Assembly: GCF_002904295.1 (NCBI RefSeq)
Contig: NZ_PPHG01000072.1
Location: 62,001 to 126,000 of the forward strand
Length of the DNA stretch: 64,000 nucleotides
Reading direction: 5' to 3'
Source: Amycolatopsis sp. CA-128772
Lineage (GTDB): Bacteria > Actinomycetota > Actinomycetes > Mycobacteriales > Pseudonocardiaceae
Shown here piece after piece: positions 7,544 to 14,849 of the stretch (its first letter is position 1; the number at the start of each line of letters is the position of its first letter). The notes under the pieces are model-generated. The model was not told where the DNA came from and made no database searches. It saw only the letters and a program-made list of their open reading frames with translations. The position numbers and the translations under genes are program-made.

Positions 7544-8530
7544 GTGAGCGTTCCCGCCACCATGCGTGCCCTGCAGCAGACCTCCCTGGACGGGCCGAAG
7601 GACATGCGCCTGATCACTGATGTGCCGGTTCCGAGCCCTGGCCGGGGGGAGGTGCTGATCCGGGTTCTCGCCGCCGGGGTCAACTTCGCCGACCTCTCGA
7701 AAGCCTGCGGCAGCTTCCGGGACGGGCCGCGGCCGCCGTATCCGGCGGGATTCGAAGCTGCCGGTGAGGTCGTGGCGGTGGGTGAGGGTGTGACCGGGCC
7801 GGAACCGGGTACGTGCGTGGTCGGCGTCGGGGACGGGGCGTTCGCCGAGTACATGGTCCTTCCCGCCGTGGCCGCGATGCCGGTGCCGGCGGGCTGGCGG
7901 GCCGAGCAGGCCCTGGGGCTGGTCGTGAACTGGCCCACCGCGCTGGCTGCGCTCAAGCCGCTGGGCCGGCTGGCGGCGGGCGAAACCGTCGTCGTCCACG
8001 CCGCGGCCGGTGCGACCGGGCAGGCCGCGGTGACCCTGGCGAAGCACTACGGTGCGACCGTCATCGGGGTGGCCTCGGCGGGCAAGCACGAGACCGTGCT
8101 GGCGCTGGGGGCCGACCACGTCCTGGACTCCCGTGACGACCGCCTCGCCGCCGAGGTGCGGCGGCTGACCGGGGGTGCCGGCGCCGATCTGGTGCTGGAA
8201 TCGGCCGGTGGGGCCACGTTTGCGGCAAGCCTGGCCGCGGCCAAGCCGGTCAGCGGCCGGGTCGTCGTCTACGGCCTGGCCGGCGGCGAGGCCGCGCTCA
8301 CCAACTGGGACCTGGTCTACCGGTACCCGGTGCAGGTCATCGGCCTCAACCTCGGCACGCTGATCCGGGCCGGGGTCTTCGGCGAGGTCATGGGGAAGCT
8401 GTTCGCGCTCGTCGCCGCCGGGGTCGTCACCCCCGCGCGCCCGGTCGGCCACGACCTCGCCGACGGGCCCCAGGCCCTCGCGGAACTCGCCGCCCGCGCG
8501 ACCGCCGGCAAGCTGGCCCTGCTGCCGTGA
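7544..8530 (+). CDS. NADPH:quinone oxidoreductase-like MDR protein
   Basis: A 328-residue medium-chain dehydrogenase/reductase without the structural-zinc cysteines. I use GTG 7544 because AAGGAGA lies 4-5 bases upstream; ATG 7562 is in frame but less well placed. The GroES-like half contains EVLIRVLAAGVNFADLSKA and GFEAAGEVVAVGEGV. The Rossmann half has the quinone-reductase nucleotide loop VVVHAAAGATGQAAVTLAKH (AxxGxxG), then GADHVLDSRDD and GADLVLESAGG. It should reduce quinones or enoyl-type substrates with NADPH. Its stop overlaps the GTG of the broken EthD gene (GTGA), showing that the two formed an operon. Confidence 0.9.
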   Translation: MSVPATMRALQQTSLDGPKDMRLITDVPVPSPGRGEVLIRVLAAGVNFADLSKACGSFRDGPRPPYPAGFEAAGEVVAVGEGVTGPEPGTCVVGVGDGAFAEYMVLPAVAAMPVPAGWRAEQALGLVVNWPTALAALKPLGRLAAGETVVVHAAAGATGQAAVTLAKHYGATVIGVASAGKHETVLALGADHVLDSRDDRLAAEVRRLTGGAGADLVLESAGGATFAASLAAAKPVSGRVVVYGLAGGEAALTNWDLVYRYPVQVIGLNLGTLIRAGVFGEVMGKLFALVAAGVVTPARPVGHDLADGPQALAELAARATAGKLALLP

Positions 8531-8876
8531 CCGATCCCGCGAAGCCGAGGGCACGGTTCGTCGTGCTCTACGACACCCCGTCCGACGTCGACGCGTTCGA
8601 ACGGCACTACGACGACGTCCACATCCCGCTGGTGCGGCAGTATCCGGGGGCTGCGCCGGTTCACCCGCAGTCGTGAGCCGGCAGCGATGATCGGTCAGCG
8701 CTGCTACCTGGTCGTGATGCTGGACTGGGACGACATGGCGGCGCTGGAAGGCGCGCTCGGGTCGGAGACCGGCCGGCGCGCCGCCGAGGACGCCGCGACG
8801 AACCTCGCGCGCCTCGCGACCTTCCGCGGCTTGGTCCTGCAGCTCGACGACACGTGCCTGCGGCAGCCCGCTGACC
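8527..8876 (+). pseudogene. EthD-domain protein, frameshifted
   Basis: The gene starts at GTG 8527, overlapping the previous stop, and reads ARFVVLYDTPSDVDAFERHY then DDVHIPLVRQYPG, a clear EthD N-terminus. At the G5 run at about 8646-8650 the frame is lost and a TGA follows at 8674. Dropping one G restores LRRFTRSREPAAMIGQ and then CYLVVMLDWDDMAALEGALG, the rest of the EthD fold, in the next frame. That frame then runs without a stop into the sigma-factor gene. EthD proteins are small ferredoxin-like dimers, often partners of oxidoreductases. This is either a true frameshift or a one-base sequencing error in the G run. Confidence 0.75.
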
Positions 8877-8953
8877 TGCGGTTCGATTCCCTTCCCGCCC
8901 TGTGCCGGTCCTACCGGGCGACAATGTCGAAAGGTCGGGGCGAGGAGCACCAC

Positions 8954-9964
8954 ATGGCAAGCAGGCGTGCCGCGCACGTGCGGGAGGCGGCGGACCGGGA
9001 CCGGTTCGCCGCCGACACCGCGGGGTTCCGGCGGGAGCTGCTGGCGCACTGTTACCGGATGGCCGGCTCGGCGCACGACGCCGAGGACCTGGTGCAGGAA
9101 ACCTACCTCCGGGCGTGGCGGTCCTACGCCGGCTTCGAGGGGCGTTCGTCGGTCCGGTCCTGGCTCTACGCCATCGCCACCAACGTCTGCCTGACCGCGT
9201 TGGAGCCGCGCCGGAACCGCGTGCTGCCCTCGGGCCTCACCGGCCCCTGCGACGAACCCGAGCGGCCGCCCATCCGGGCGGCGCCGGGCGAGGTGGCCTG
9301 GCTGGGGCCGCTGCCGGACCACTGGGTCGCCGACCCGGCGGCGGCCGTGGTGGCGCGGGAGTCGTTGCGGCTCGCGGTGATCGTCAGCCTGCAGCACCTG
9401 CCGGCGCGGCAGCGGGCGATCCTGATCCTGCGGGAGGTGCTGGCGTTCACCGCGCCGGAAACCGCGCGGATCCTCGGCACCACCACGGCGGCCGTGAAGA
9501 GCGGCTTGCAGCGCGCCCGGGCCAGGCTGGCGGACCTCGACACAGCGCCGGAGGACCTGCTCGAACCGACCGACCGGCGGGCGCGGGCGTTGCTCGAGGG
9601 CTACGTCGCCGCGTTCGAACGGGCCGACGCCGGCCTGCTGGAGCAGGTGCTGCGCACCGACGCCACGCTGGAGGCGACGCCGTTCCGCGACTGGTACGCG
9701 GGCCAGGCGAGGTGCCTGCACCTGCTCGGCACGTACGTGCTGGGCGAGCCGGGCGACTGGCGGATGAGCGTCACGACCGCCAACGGCCAGCCGGCCGCCG
9801 CCGTGTACCGCCGGGACGCCGGGGGAGTGCACCGTGCCCACGGCGTCGTGGTGCTGACCCCGACGGTCACCGGCATCTCCCGCGTGGTCGAGTTCCACGA
9901 TCCGGCGCTGGTCACCGCCTTCGGCTTCCCCGACCGGCTCGCGGCGCCCGGCGGTGTGGTGTGA
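8954..9964 (+). CDS. ECF sigma factor, SigG-like with SnoaL-type C-terminal domain
   Basis: A 336-residue extracytoplasmic-function sigma factor from ATG 8954 (MASRRAAHVREA), chosen for GAGGAG 6 bases upstream; the frame is open further 5' only because the broken EthD reading merges with it. Region 2 (about residues 25-90) has LLAHCYRMAGSAHDAEDLVQ and SSVRSWLYAIATNVCLTALE. Region 4 (about 140-200) has LPARQRAILILREVLAFTAP and the HTH TARILGTTTAAVKSGLQRAR. Residues about 210-330 are a SnoaL/NTF2-like domain, as in the SigG (TIGR02960-type) group, where it modulates activity in place of a separate anti-sigma factor. The AraC gene starts 7 bases later. Confidence 0.9.
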   Translation: MASRRAAHVREAADRDRFAADTAGFRRELLAHCYRMAGSAHDAEDLVQETYLRAWRSYAGFEGRSSVRSWLYAIATNVCLTALEPRRNRVLPSGLTGPCDEPERPPIRAAPGEVAWLGPLPDHWVADPAAAVVARESLRLAVIVSLQHLPARQRAILILREVLAFTAPETARILGTTTAAVKSGLQRARARLADLDTAPEDLLEPTDRRARALLEGYVAAFERADAGLLEQVLRTDATLEATPFRDWYAGQARCLHLLGTYVLGEPGDWRMSVTTANGQPAAAVYRRDAGGVHRAHGVVVLTPTVTGISRVVEFHDPALVTAFGFPDRLAAPGGVV

Positions 9965-9971
9965 TCCGGGC

Positions 9972-10376
9972 ATGAGCCGTGCGGGGGAGGAGAGCAACCG
10001 GCGGATGCTGCGTGCGCGCGACACCATGGACCGGGACTACGCGAAGGCGCTGGACGTGCCGGCGCTGGCGCGGGTCGCGCACGTCTCGGCGGTGCACTTC
10101 ACCCGGACCTTCCGCGCCACCTTCGGGGAAACGCCGCACCGCTACCTGCAACGCCGGCGGGTGGAGCGGGCCATGTTCCTGCTGCGCTCGGGCGACCGGA
10201 GCGTCACCGACATCTGCCTGGAGGTCGGCTTCACCAGCCTCGGGACGTTCAGCCGGACGTTCCGGGACATCGTCGGCGAGTCGCCGACGGCCTACCGGCG
10301 CCGCGGGCCGCTGGCGGACGTACCGACCTGCTTCGCCATGGCGTGGATGCGGCCGCGGGATGATCGTTTCGGATAA
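9972..10376 (+). CDS. Short AraC family regulator
   Basis: A 134-residue protein that is essentially one AraC DNA-binding domain: DYAKALDVPALARVAHVSAV, FTRTFRATFGETPHRYLQRR and the second HTH SVTDICLEVGFTSLGTFSRT, ending with GESPTAYRR. There is no ligand-binding domain, as is common for actinobacterial AraC genes placed just before a glyoxalase-type gene. It begins 7 bases after the sigma gene and lies 35 bases before the VOC gene at 10412, which is its probable target. Confidence 0.9.
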   Translation: MSRAGEESNRRMLRARDTMDRDYAKALDVPALARVAHVSAVHFTRTFRATFGETPHRYLQRRRVERAMFLLRSGDRSVTDICLEVGFTSLGTFSRTFRDIVGESPTAYRRRGPLADVPTCFAMAWMRPRDDRFG

Positions 10377-10411
10377 GCGTCCCGGCGCGCGCCTGGGCTA
10401 CCGTCGCCGTC

Positions 10412-10828
10412 ATGTTCACCGCAATCACGATCTCGCAGATCTTCGTGCTCGACCAGGACGAGGCGCTCGACTTCTACGTCGGCAAGCTCGGCCTGGAGGT
10501 CCACACCGACGCCGACCTGGGTTTCATGCGCTGGCTGACGATCAACGTGCCCGGCCGGCCGGACCGCGAGATCCTGCTGGAGACGCCCGGCCCGCCCCGG
10601 ATGGACGAGGCGACGGCGAACCAGGTCCGCGACCTGCTGACGAAGGGCGCGATGGCCGGCTCACTGTTCTTCGGCACCGACGACTGCCGCAAGACCTACG
10701 AAACGTTGCTGGCCAAGGGCGTCGAGTTCACCGAGGAGCCGACTGAGCGCCCGTACGGGATCGACTGCGGCCTGCGCGATCCGTTCGGCAACAGCATCCG
10801 GTTCAGCCAGCCGCTGTCGGGTTCGTGA
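10412..10828 (+). CDS. VOC (glyoxalase/bleomycin-resistance fold) protein
   Basis: A 138-residue VOC protein with two beta-alpha-beta-beta-beta halves: TISQIFVLDQDEALDFYVGK at the N-terminus and SLFFGTDDCRKTYETLLAKG then DPFGNSIRFSQP at the C-terminus. These fit the common 'AraC plus VOC' pair. The likely activity is a metal-dependent dioxygenase or isomerase or simply small-molecule binding; the substrate is unknown. It follows the short AraC gene in the same direction and converges on the HxlR gene. Confidence 0.88.
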   Translation: MFTAITISQIFVLDQDEALDFYVGKLGLEVHTDADLGFMRWLTINVPGRPDREILLETPGPPRMDEATANQVRDLLTKGAMAGSLFFGTDDCRKTYETLLAKGVEFTEEPTERPYGIDCGLRDPFGNSIRFSQPLSGS

Positions 10829-10861
10829 GACGGAACGGTCATCGCGGCCGCCGCCGGTGGC

Positions 10862-11491
10862 TCAGCCTTCGTGCTCGCGCAGCAGGCGGCGCACGGCGTT
10901 CCGGTCGCCTTCGAGGGTCAGGCGGCCGTCGGTGAGGGCTTTGGTCAGGTGGGTGGGGCGTTCGAGCAGGGTGTTCAACGTCCACGGGTCCGTCCGGATC
11001 GTGGCGTCCGGGGTGGCGGGCTCGCCCGGCTCCACCGTCAGGTGGCCCGGCTCGGTGCGGACCGTCCACACGCGAGCGTCCAGCTCGATGCGGTAGCACG
11101 CCGTGCCGCGCGGGCGGGCGGACTCGCGGAGGAACAGCAGGACGGACGTGACGCTCAGCGACGCGGACCGGGCACGCGGGACGCCCGCGCCCCACGTGCC
11201 CAGGGCCAGCAGGACCGGCTCGAGCTCGCGGCCCCGCTCGGTCAGCTCGTAGATCGTCGACGCCGCCGGGGGTGGCAGTTTCCGGCGCGTCACCACGCCG
11301 TGGCCCTCGAGTTCGCGGAGGCGGTCGGTCACCAGGTTGGAACTGGCGCCGGGCAAGGCGCGGCGGATGTCGGAGAACCGCTGCGGCCCGAGGAGGAGCT
11401 CGCGGACCACGAGCAGGGCCCAGCGTTCCCCGACGATGTCCAGCGCACGGGCGATCGTGCAGGCGTCCCCGTAGCTGCGGCTCGTCGGCAT
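10862..11491 (-). CDS. HxlR family regulator with SCP2-like C-terminal domain
   Basis: A 209-residue protein from ATG 11491 (MPTSRSYGDACTIARALDIV), which places the start just after the HxlR hallmark Cys region; a longer reading would run through the promoter. Residues 1-100 are the HxlR winged helix: GERWALLVVRELLLGPQRFS and SSNLVTDRLRELEGHGVVTR. Residues about 120-205 resemble a small SCP2/sterol-carrier-like domain (DPWTLNTLLERPTHLTKAL, then DGRLTLEGDRNAV), a known extension in actinobacterial HxlR proteins. It is divergent from the VOC gene at 11580, its likely target. Confidence 0.9.
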   Translation of the reverse strand: MPTSRSYGDACTIARALDIVGERWALLVVRELLLGPQRFSDIRRALPGASSNLVTDRLRELEGHGVVTRRKLPPPAASTIYELTERGRELEPVLLALGTWGAGVPRARSASLSVTSVLLFLRESARPRGTACYRIELDARVWTVRTEPGHLTVEPGEPATPDATIRTDPWTLNTLLERPTHLTKALTDGRLTLEGDRNAVRRLLREHEG

Positions 11492-11502
11492 GGTGCCAAG
11501 GT

Positions 11503-11528
11503 ACAACTTTGTGGTTGTTTTTAACAAC
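11503..11528. promoter_or_regulatory. HxlR-type operator repeats
   Basis: ACAAC (11503-11507), GTTGT (11514-11518) and ACAAC (11524-11528) form two overlapping inverted pairs in an AT-rich stretch between the HxlR and VOC genes. The 15-base block GTTGTTTTTAACAAC is the more symmetrical half. Position and symmetry suggest the binding site of the divergent HxlR protein. Confidence 0.6.
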
Positions 11529-11579
11529 TTCTGCGGCGTACGGTGGGCCGGGTCCGGACGTCGGCGGAAAGGGACGGTC

Positions 11580-11948
11580 ATGGGGCAACCGGTCGTGCAC
11601 TTCGAAATCATCGGCACCGATCCGGCGCGGCTGCGGCGGTACTACGGCGAGCTGTTCGGCTGGGCGTTCGACACCTCCGGCCCGGTGTCGGACCAGGTGT
11701 CCGAGCCGGGCGGCTACGGGTTCGTGGAGACGGACGGCATTCCGGGCGGCGTCGGCGGCGGCGCGGGCTACGAGAGCCACGTCGTGTTCTACGTGGGCGT
11801 TCCGGACGTCGCCGCCGCCCTGGCGGAGGCCGAACGCCTCGGCGGCACCCGCCGGATGGGCCCGGACCGCGCGCCGGGGCGGGACCTGGTGGTCGCGCAC
11901 TTCACCGACCCGGAGGGTAACCTCGTCGGCCTCGCCGGCCCGGCCTGA
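11580..11948 (+). CDS. VOC family protein
   Basis: A 122-residue single-domain VOC protein from ATG 11580. It begins QPVVHFEIIGTDPARLRRYY, GELFGWAFDTSGP, with the second half SHVVFYVGVPDVAAALAEAE and FTDPEGNLVGLAG. This form ('hFEI.G.D...l..FY.elFGW') is the common actinobacterial VOC group with unknown substrates. GGAAAGGGA lies upstream. It is probably repressed by the divergent HxlR regulator. Confidence 0.9.
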   Translation: MGQPVVHFEIIGTDPARLRRYYGELFGWAFDTSGPVSDQVSEPGGYGFVETDGIPGGVGGGAGYESHVVFYVGVPDVAAALAEAERLGGTRRMGPDRAPGRDLVVAHFTDPEGNLVGLAGPA

Positions 11949-11981
11949 CGTGGCCTCCCCGGCTCGGATGGGGAGCATCGA

Positions 11982-12431
11982 ATGCCGACGTTGGTGACCG
12001 CGATCGACGACACCGTCGAGGTCGAGTACGGCCAGTTCCTCGTCCAGGAAATCCCGATGACCCGCAACGTCCTTACGCTGCCGGTGCCGCGGGGCGACTG
12101 GTTTGCCGTCGGTGGCCCGGGCGGGCTGCTGCTGCACAGCGCCGGCACCGATCACCACCCGGCCGTGCGGCTGGAGCTCTGGGACGCCGATCCCCTGCCG
12201 CGGCCCGGCGAGTGGGACCGGGTCGTCGAGGTGGCGTGCGACTTGGGTGACCTCGTTCGCCTGCAGTCGGTCACCGCTGCCCGGTCGCCGCAGGTGCTGA
12301 CCATTTCCCGGCCCGGTCCGCACCGTGCTCGCGTGCATTCCGGCCGGCGGGTGGCCGCCGCGGAGCTCGGGGAAGGGTCCTTTGCCGCAGGCGTCGAAGG
12401 CTGGTTGGTTCAGCTCTGGCCCGGCGCCTGA
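11982..12431 (+). CDS. Conserved-style hypothetical protein
   Basis: A 149-residue soluble, beta-rich, acidic protein starting at ATG 11982 (MPTLVTAIDDTVEVEYGQFL). It contains LELWDADPLPRPGEWDRVVE and several Pro/Gly-separated strands with no membrane segment. I do not recognise the family with confidence; the composition recalls small competence-protein-like (ComJ-style) beta proteins. It follows the VOC gene by 33 bases in the same direction, and its 3' end overlaps the convergent CopC-like gene by 22 bases. Confidence 0.7.
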   Translation: MPTLVTAIDDTVEVEYGQFLVQEIPMTRNVLTLPVPRGDWFAVGGPGGLLLHSAGTDHHPAVRLELWDADPLPRPGEWDRVVEVACDLGDLVRLQSVTAARSPQVLTISRPGPHRARVHSGRRVAAAELGEGSFAAGVEGWLVQLWPGA

Positions 12432-12745
12432 CTCACGGCCGGGTGCGCCAGGCGCCGGGCGACGGCGAAGCCGGTGACGAGCAGGACCGCGCCGCCGGAA
12501 ATCCACGGCCAGAGGGGCGTCGAACCGTCACCTTCCGGGCTCGCCGCCGTCGCCGGTGCGGCCGTTCCCGGGCCGGCGACCGTGAGCTTGAAGGGCAGGG
12601 ACGTGGTGAACGCCGCGTCCCCGGCCGGCGTGCTGGACACCAGGATGCTGTGCGCGTCCGCCGCGGAGGCGCCCAGCAGGGCCGCGCACGCGCCGGCCGC
12701 CAGAACGGCGGCGATGCGAACCGGAAATGACGAGCGGGCAGCCAT
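12410..12745 (-). CDS. CopC-like copper protein with internal deletion
   Basis: A 111-residue exported protein. The signal peptide (residues 1-31, RIAAVLAAGACAALLGASAA) ends before the CopC N-terminus AHSILVSSTPAGDAAFTT, whose His after cleavage is the usual copper ligand. The sequence then passes directly to SLPFKLTVAGPGTAAPATAA, which corresponds to the last strand of a CopC domain, followed by a C-terminal membrane helix (WISGGAVLLVTGFAVARRL). About 65-70 residues of the beta barrel are absent near nucleotide 12600, although the frame is kept. It is therefore probably not a working copper carrier. It is divergent, by 42 bases, from an equally damaged cupredoxin gene. Confidence 0.7.
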   Translation of the reverse strand: MAARSSFPVRIAAVLAAGACAALLGASAADAHSILVSSTPAGDAAFTTSLPFKLTVAGPGTAAPATAASPEGDGSTPLWPWISGGAVLLVTGFAVARRLAHPAVSQAPGQS

Positions 12746-12787
12746 GTTTTCCTCGCCTTCCCGGGAATTCGCCGCCGAGTTCGGTCG

Positions 12788-13158
12788 ATGAGGCGCGCCG
12801 TCACGCTGGCCGCGACCGGGCTGATCGTCCTGCTGCACGCGGTTCTCGTCGCCGAGCCGGCCCGGGCCGCGACGCAGCAGGTCATGATGGCGGGCTACGC
12901 GTTCTCGCCCGCGGCGCTCACCGTCCACGTCGGCGACACGGTCACCTGGATGCAGCACGACCAGGCCCCGCCCGCCGCGACCACCACCGCGCCTCCGGCA
13001 AAACCCACCCGGGCGCCGGCCACGCAGCAGAGCCGGCGAAGCCGAAACCGGCTCCGGCAACCACCGCCAGCTCCCCGGCTCCCGGCGCGCGTCATGATCA
13101 TCCGGTGCGCAGGCGCCGCAAGCCCGCCGCGGACGGGGTGCCCGGCGCCGCCGTGTAG
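12788..13158 (+). pseudogene. Cupredoxin-like protein, truncated
   Basis: Starting at ATG 12788 there is a signal peptide (RRAVTLAATGLIVLLHAVLV, cleavage near ARA) and the first part of a plastocyanin-like domain: VMMAGYAFSPAALTVHVGDT then VTWMQHDQAP. Where a cupredoxin should continue with H-D-V and later the Cys/His/Met copper ligands, the reading becomes a Pro/Thr/Ala linker and stays open into the antisense XRE gene. A neighbouring frame carries a Lys/Pro/Ala-rich linker ending at 13158. All copper ligands are missing. I treat it as a deletion remnant; the end coordinate is approximate. Confidence 0.7.
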
Positions 13159-13883
13159 ACGAGGAGCCGGTACTCGTGGCCCGGGACCGCGAGGATCTCG
13201 CAGTCGAGCTCCAGCGGGCCCGCGACCGGGTGAACGGTCCGCTTGGTCAGCGTCCGCTGGACGGCGACCTCGCGTTCCGCCCACAGCCGGGCGAACTCCG
13301 GGCTCTCGCCGAGCAGCTCGTCGACCAGCGAGCGCACCGCGGGATCGGCCGGGTAGCGCCCGCTCGCGCGCAGGTCCGCGACGCACGTCCGGGCCAGCTC
13401 GAGGCGGTTGCCGGTGATCGTGTCGCCGGTGTCGAACAGCCGCCGCAGCCGGTTGCGCTGCCGTGGCGGCCATCCCGCCGGGTCGCCGATCAGCGCCGCC
13501 AGCATCCGGTTCCAGGCCACCAGGTCGTAACGCGCGTCGATCACCATCGCGGGCACGTCGCCGAGCCGGTCGAGCAGCCGCAGGACGTTGCCGGGCACCG
13601 GCCGCGGGGCGGGCGGGGGCGCCGGTCGCGCCAGCCGGAGCAGGTAGGCGTGTTCGTCGCCGGTCAGGCGCAGTGCGCGCCCGAGGGCGGTGAGCACCTG
13701 GTCCGACGGGTGCGGTCCGCGGCCTTGTTCGAGCCGGACGTAGTAGTCGAGGGAGATCCCGGCGAGCAGGGCGACTTCGGTGCGCCGCAACCCCGGTGCC
13801 TGGCGCCGCGGGCCGGGCTCGAGGCCGACGTCGGCGGGCTGCAGCCGGGCCCGCCGGCTGCGCAGGAAGCCGCCCAGTTCCAT
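13098..13883 (-). CDS. XRE-family regulator with MmyB-like ligand domain
   Basis: A 261-residue regulator from ATG 13883 (MELGGFLRSRRARLQPADVG); GTG 13892 is an equal alternative. The HTH is at about residues 30-75: RRTEVALLAGISLDYYVRLE then QGRGPHPSDQVLTALGRALR. Residues about 100-255 are the MmyB-type PAS-like ligand domain (AMVIDARYDLVAWNRMLAAL, and near the C-terminus VAGPLELDCEILAVPGHEYR). These proteins often control a divergent short-chain or NmrA-type oxidoreductase, which is what is found at 13971. The 3' end overlaps the cupredoxin remnant. Confidence 0.92.
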   Translation of the reverse strand: MELGGFLRSRRARLQPADVGLEPGPRRQAPGLRRTEVALLAGISLDYYVRLEQGRGPHPSDQVLTALGRALRLTGDEHAYLLRLARPAPPPAPRPVPGNVLRLLDRLGDVPAMVIDARYDLVAWNRMLAALIGDPAGWPPRQRNRLRRLFDTGDTITGNRLELARTCVADLRASGRYPADPAVRSLVDELLGESPEFARLWAEREVAVQRTLTKRTVHPVAGPLELDCEILAVPGHEYRLLVYTAAPGTPSAAGLRRLRTG

Positions 13884-13970
13884 CCTGTCCACGCTGCCAT
13901 CATCGCCCGCGCCGGGGGTGGTACCGCCGGTGCCTACCCCGCGCCGCGTCCCGGCGGCGAAGCTGGGCGC

Positions 13971-14819
13971 ATGACGATCTTGGTGACCGGCGCCCGCGGG
14001 AACGTCGCCCGCGCGCTGGTGGGACAACTGCTCGACAGCGGCCACGAAGTCCGGGCGGCCGGGCGCGACCCGGGCCGCGCCCGGCTGCCCGGCGGGGTGG
14101 CGGTGGTCGCGGCCGACCTGGCCCGGCCGGGAAGCTGGGACGTGGCGCTCGAGGGCGTCACGAAGGCGTTCCTCTACGCGGGCACGGCCGGCCTGGGCGG
14201 GTTCCTGTCGCGGGCGGGCGGGCTGACGCAGGTGGTGCTGCTGTCGGCGTCGGGGGCGGACCCGGCGTCGGCGGACGCGATCACGCGCGCCCACGGCGAA
14301 GCGGAGGAGGCGGTGCGGAAGTCGGGGATCGCGTGGACGTTCCTGCGTCCCGGGGGGTTCGCGGCGAACCGGTTGCTGTGGGCGGGGTCCGTGCGCGGCG
14401 GGGTGGTGCGCGACCCGTTCCCGTCGTCGCATTCGGCGTTGATCCACGAAGCCGACATCGCGGCGGTGGCCGCGTGCGCGCTGACGTCGTCCGGGCACGG
14501 GGGTGCGGCGTACGAGCTGACCGGGCCGGAGTCGCTGACGGTGCGGGAGCAGGCGTCGCTGATCGGCCGCGCGGCCGGGCGTGCGGTGGTGGTGGAGGCG
14601 CAGGATCTCGACGACTACCGCCGGGAGCTCACCGCGGCTTTCGAGGCGCGCGGCCTGGGGCGCGTGGGCTCGGCGGAGGTGATCGAGGCCCGGATCCGGC
14701 GGCTGGCGGCTCTGGTGGACCGGCCGCAGCCGACGACGGGAACCGTCCGGGAGGTGACCGGCCGTCCGGCGCGCAGCTTCGCCGAATGGGCCGCCGATCA
14801 CGCCGGGGACTTCAGGTGA
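13971..14819 (+). CDS. NmrA-like NAD(P)-binding protein
   Basis: A 282-residue Rossmann-fold protein. It opens with MTILVTGARGNVARALVGQL (GxxGxxG-type dinucleotide loop), then EVRAAGRDPGR, a VVLLSASGAD strand and WTFLRPGGFAANRLLWAG, typical of the NmrA/SDR-a7 group. These proteins either sense NAD(P)/NAD(P)H or reduce small substrates such as quinones. It is divergent from the MmyB-like regulator and probably under its control. The C-terminal part ends SFAEWAADHAGDF, the usual end for this subgroup. Confidence 0.9.
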   Translation: MTILVTGARGNVARALVGQLLDSGHEVRAAGRDPGRARLPGGVAVVAADLARPGSWDVALEGVTKAFLYAGTAGLGGFLSRAGGLTQVVLLSASGADPASADAITRAHGEAEEAVRKSGIAWTFLRPGGFAANRLLWAGSVRGGVVRDPFPSSHSALIHEADIAAVAACALTSSGHGGAAYELTGPESLTVREQASLIGRAAGRAVVVEAQDLDDYRRELTAAFEARGLGRVGSAEVIEARIRRLAALVDRPQPTTGTVREVTGRPARSFAEWAADHAGDFR

Positions 14820-14849
14820 TCCGCCTGCGGCACCGCGAAAGCCGCCGTC

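Noticed and set aside
7346..10027. 893-codon minus-strand frame across the MDR-sigma region
   Set aside because: It is opposite well supported plus-strand genes, with shadow-type composition and no motif.
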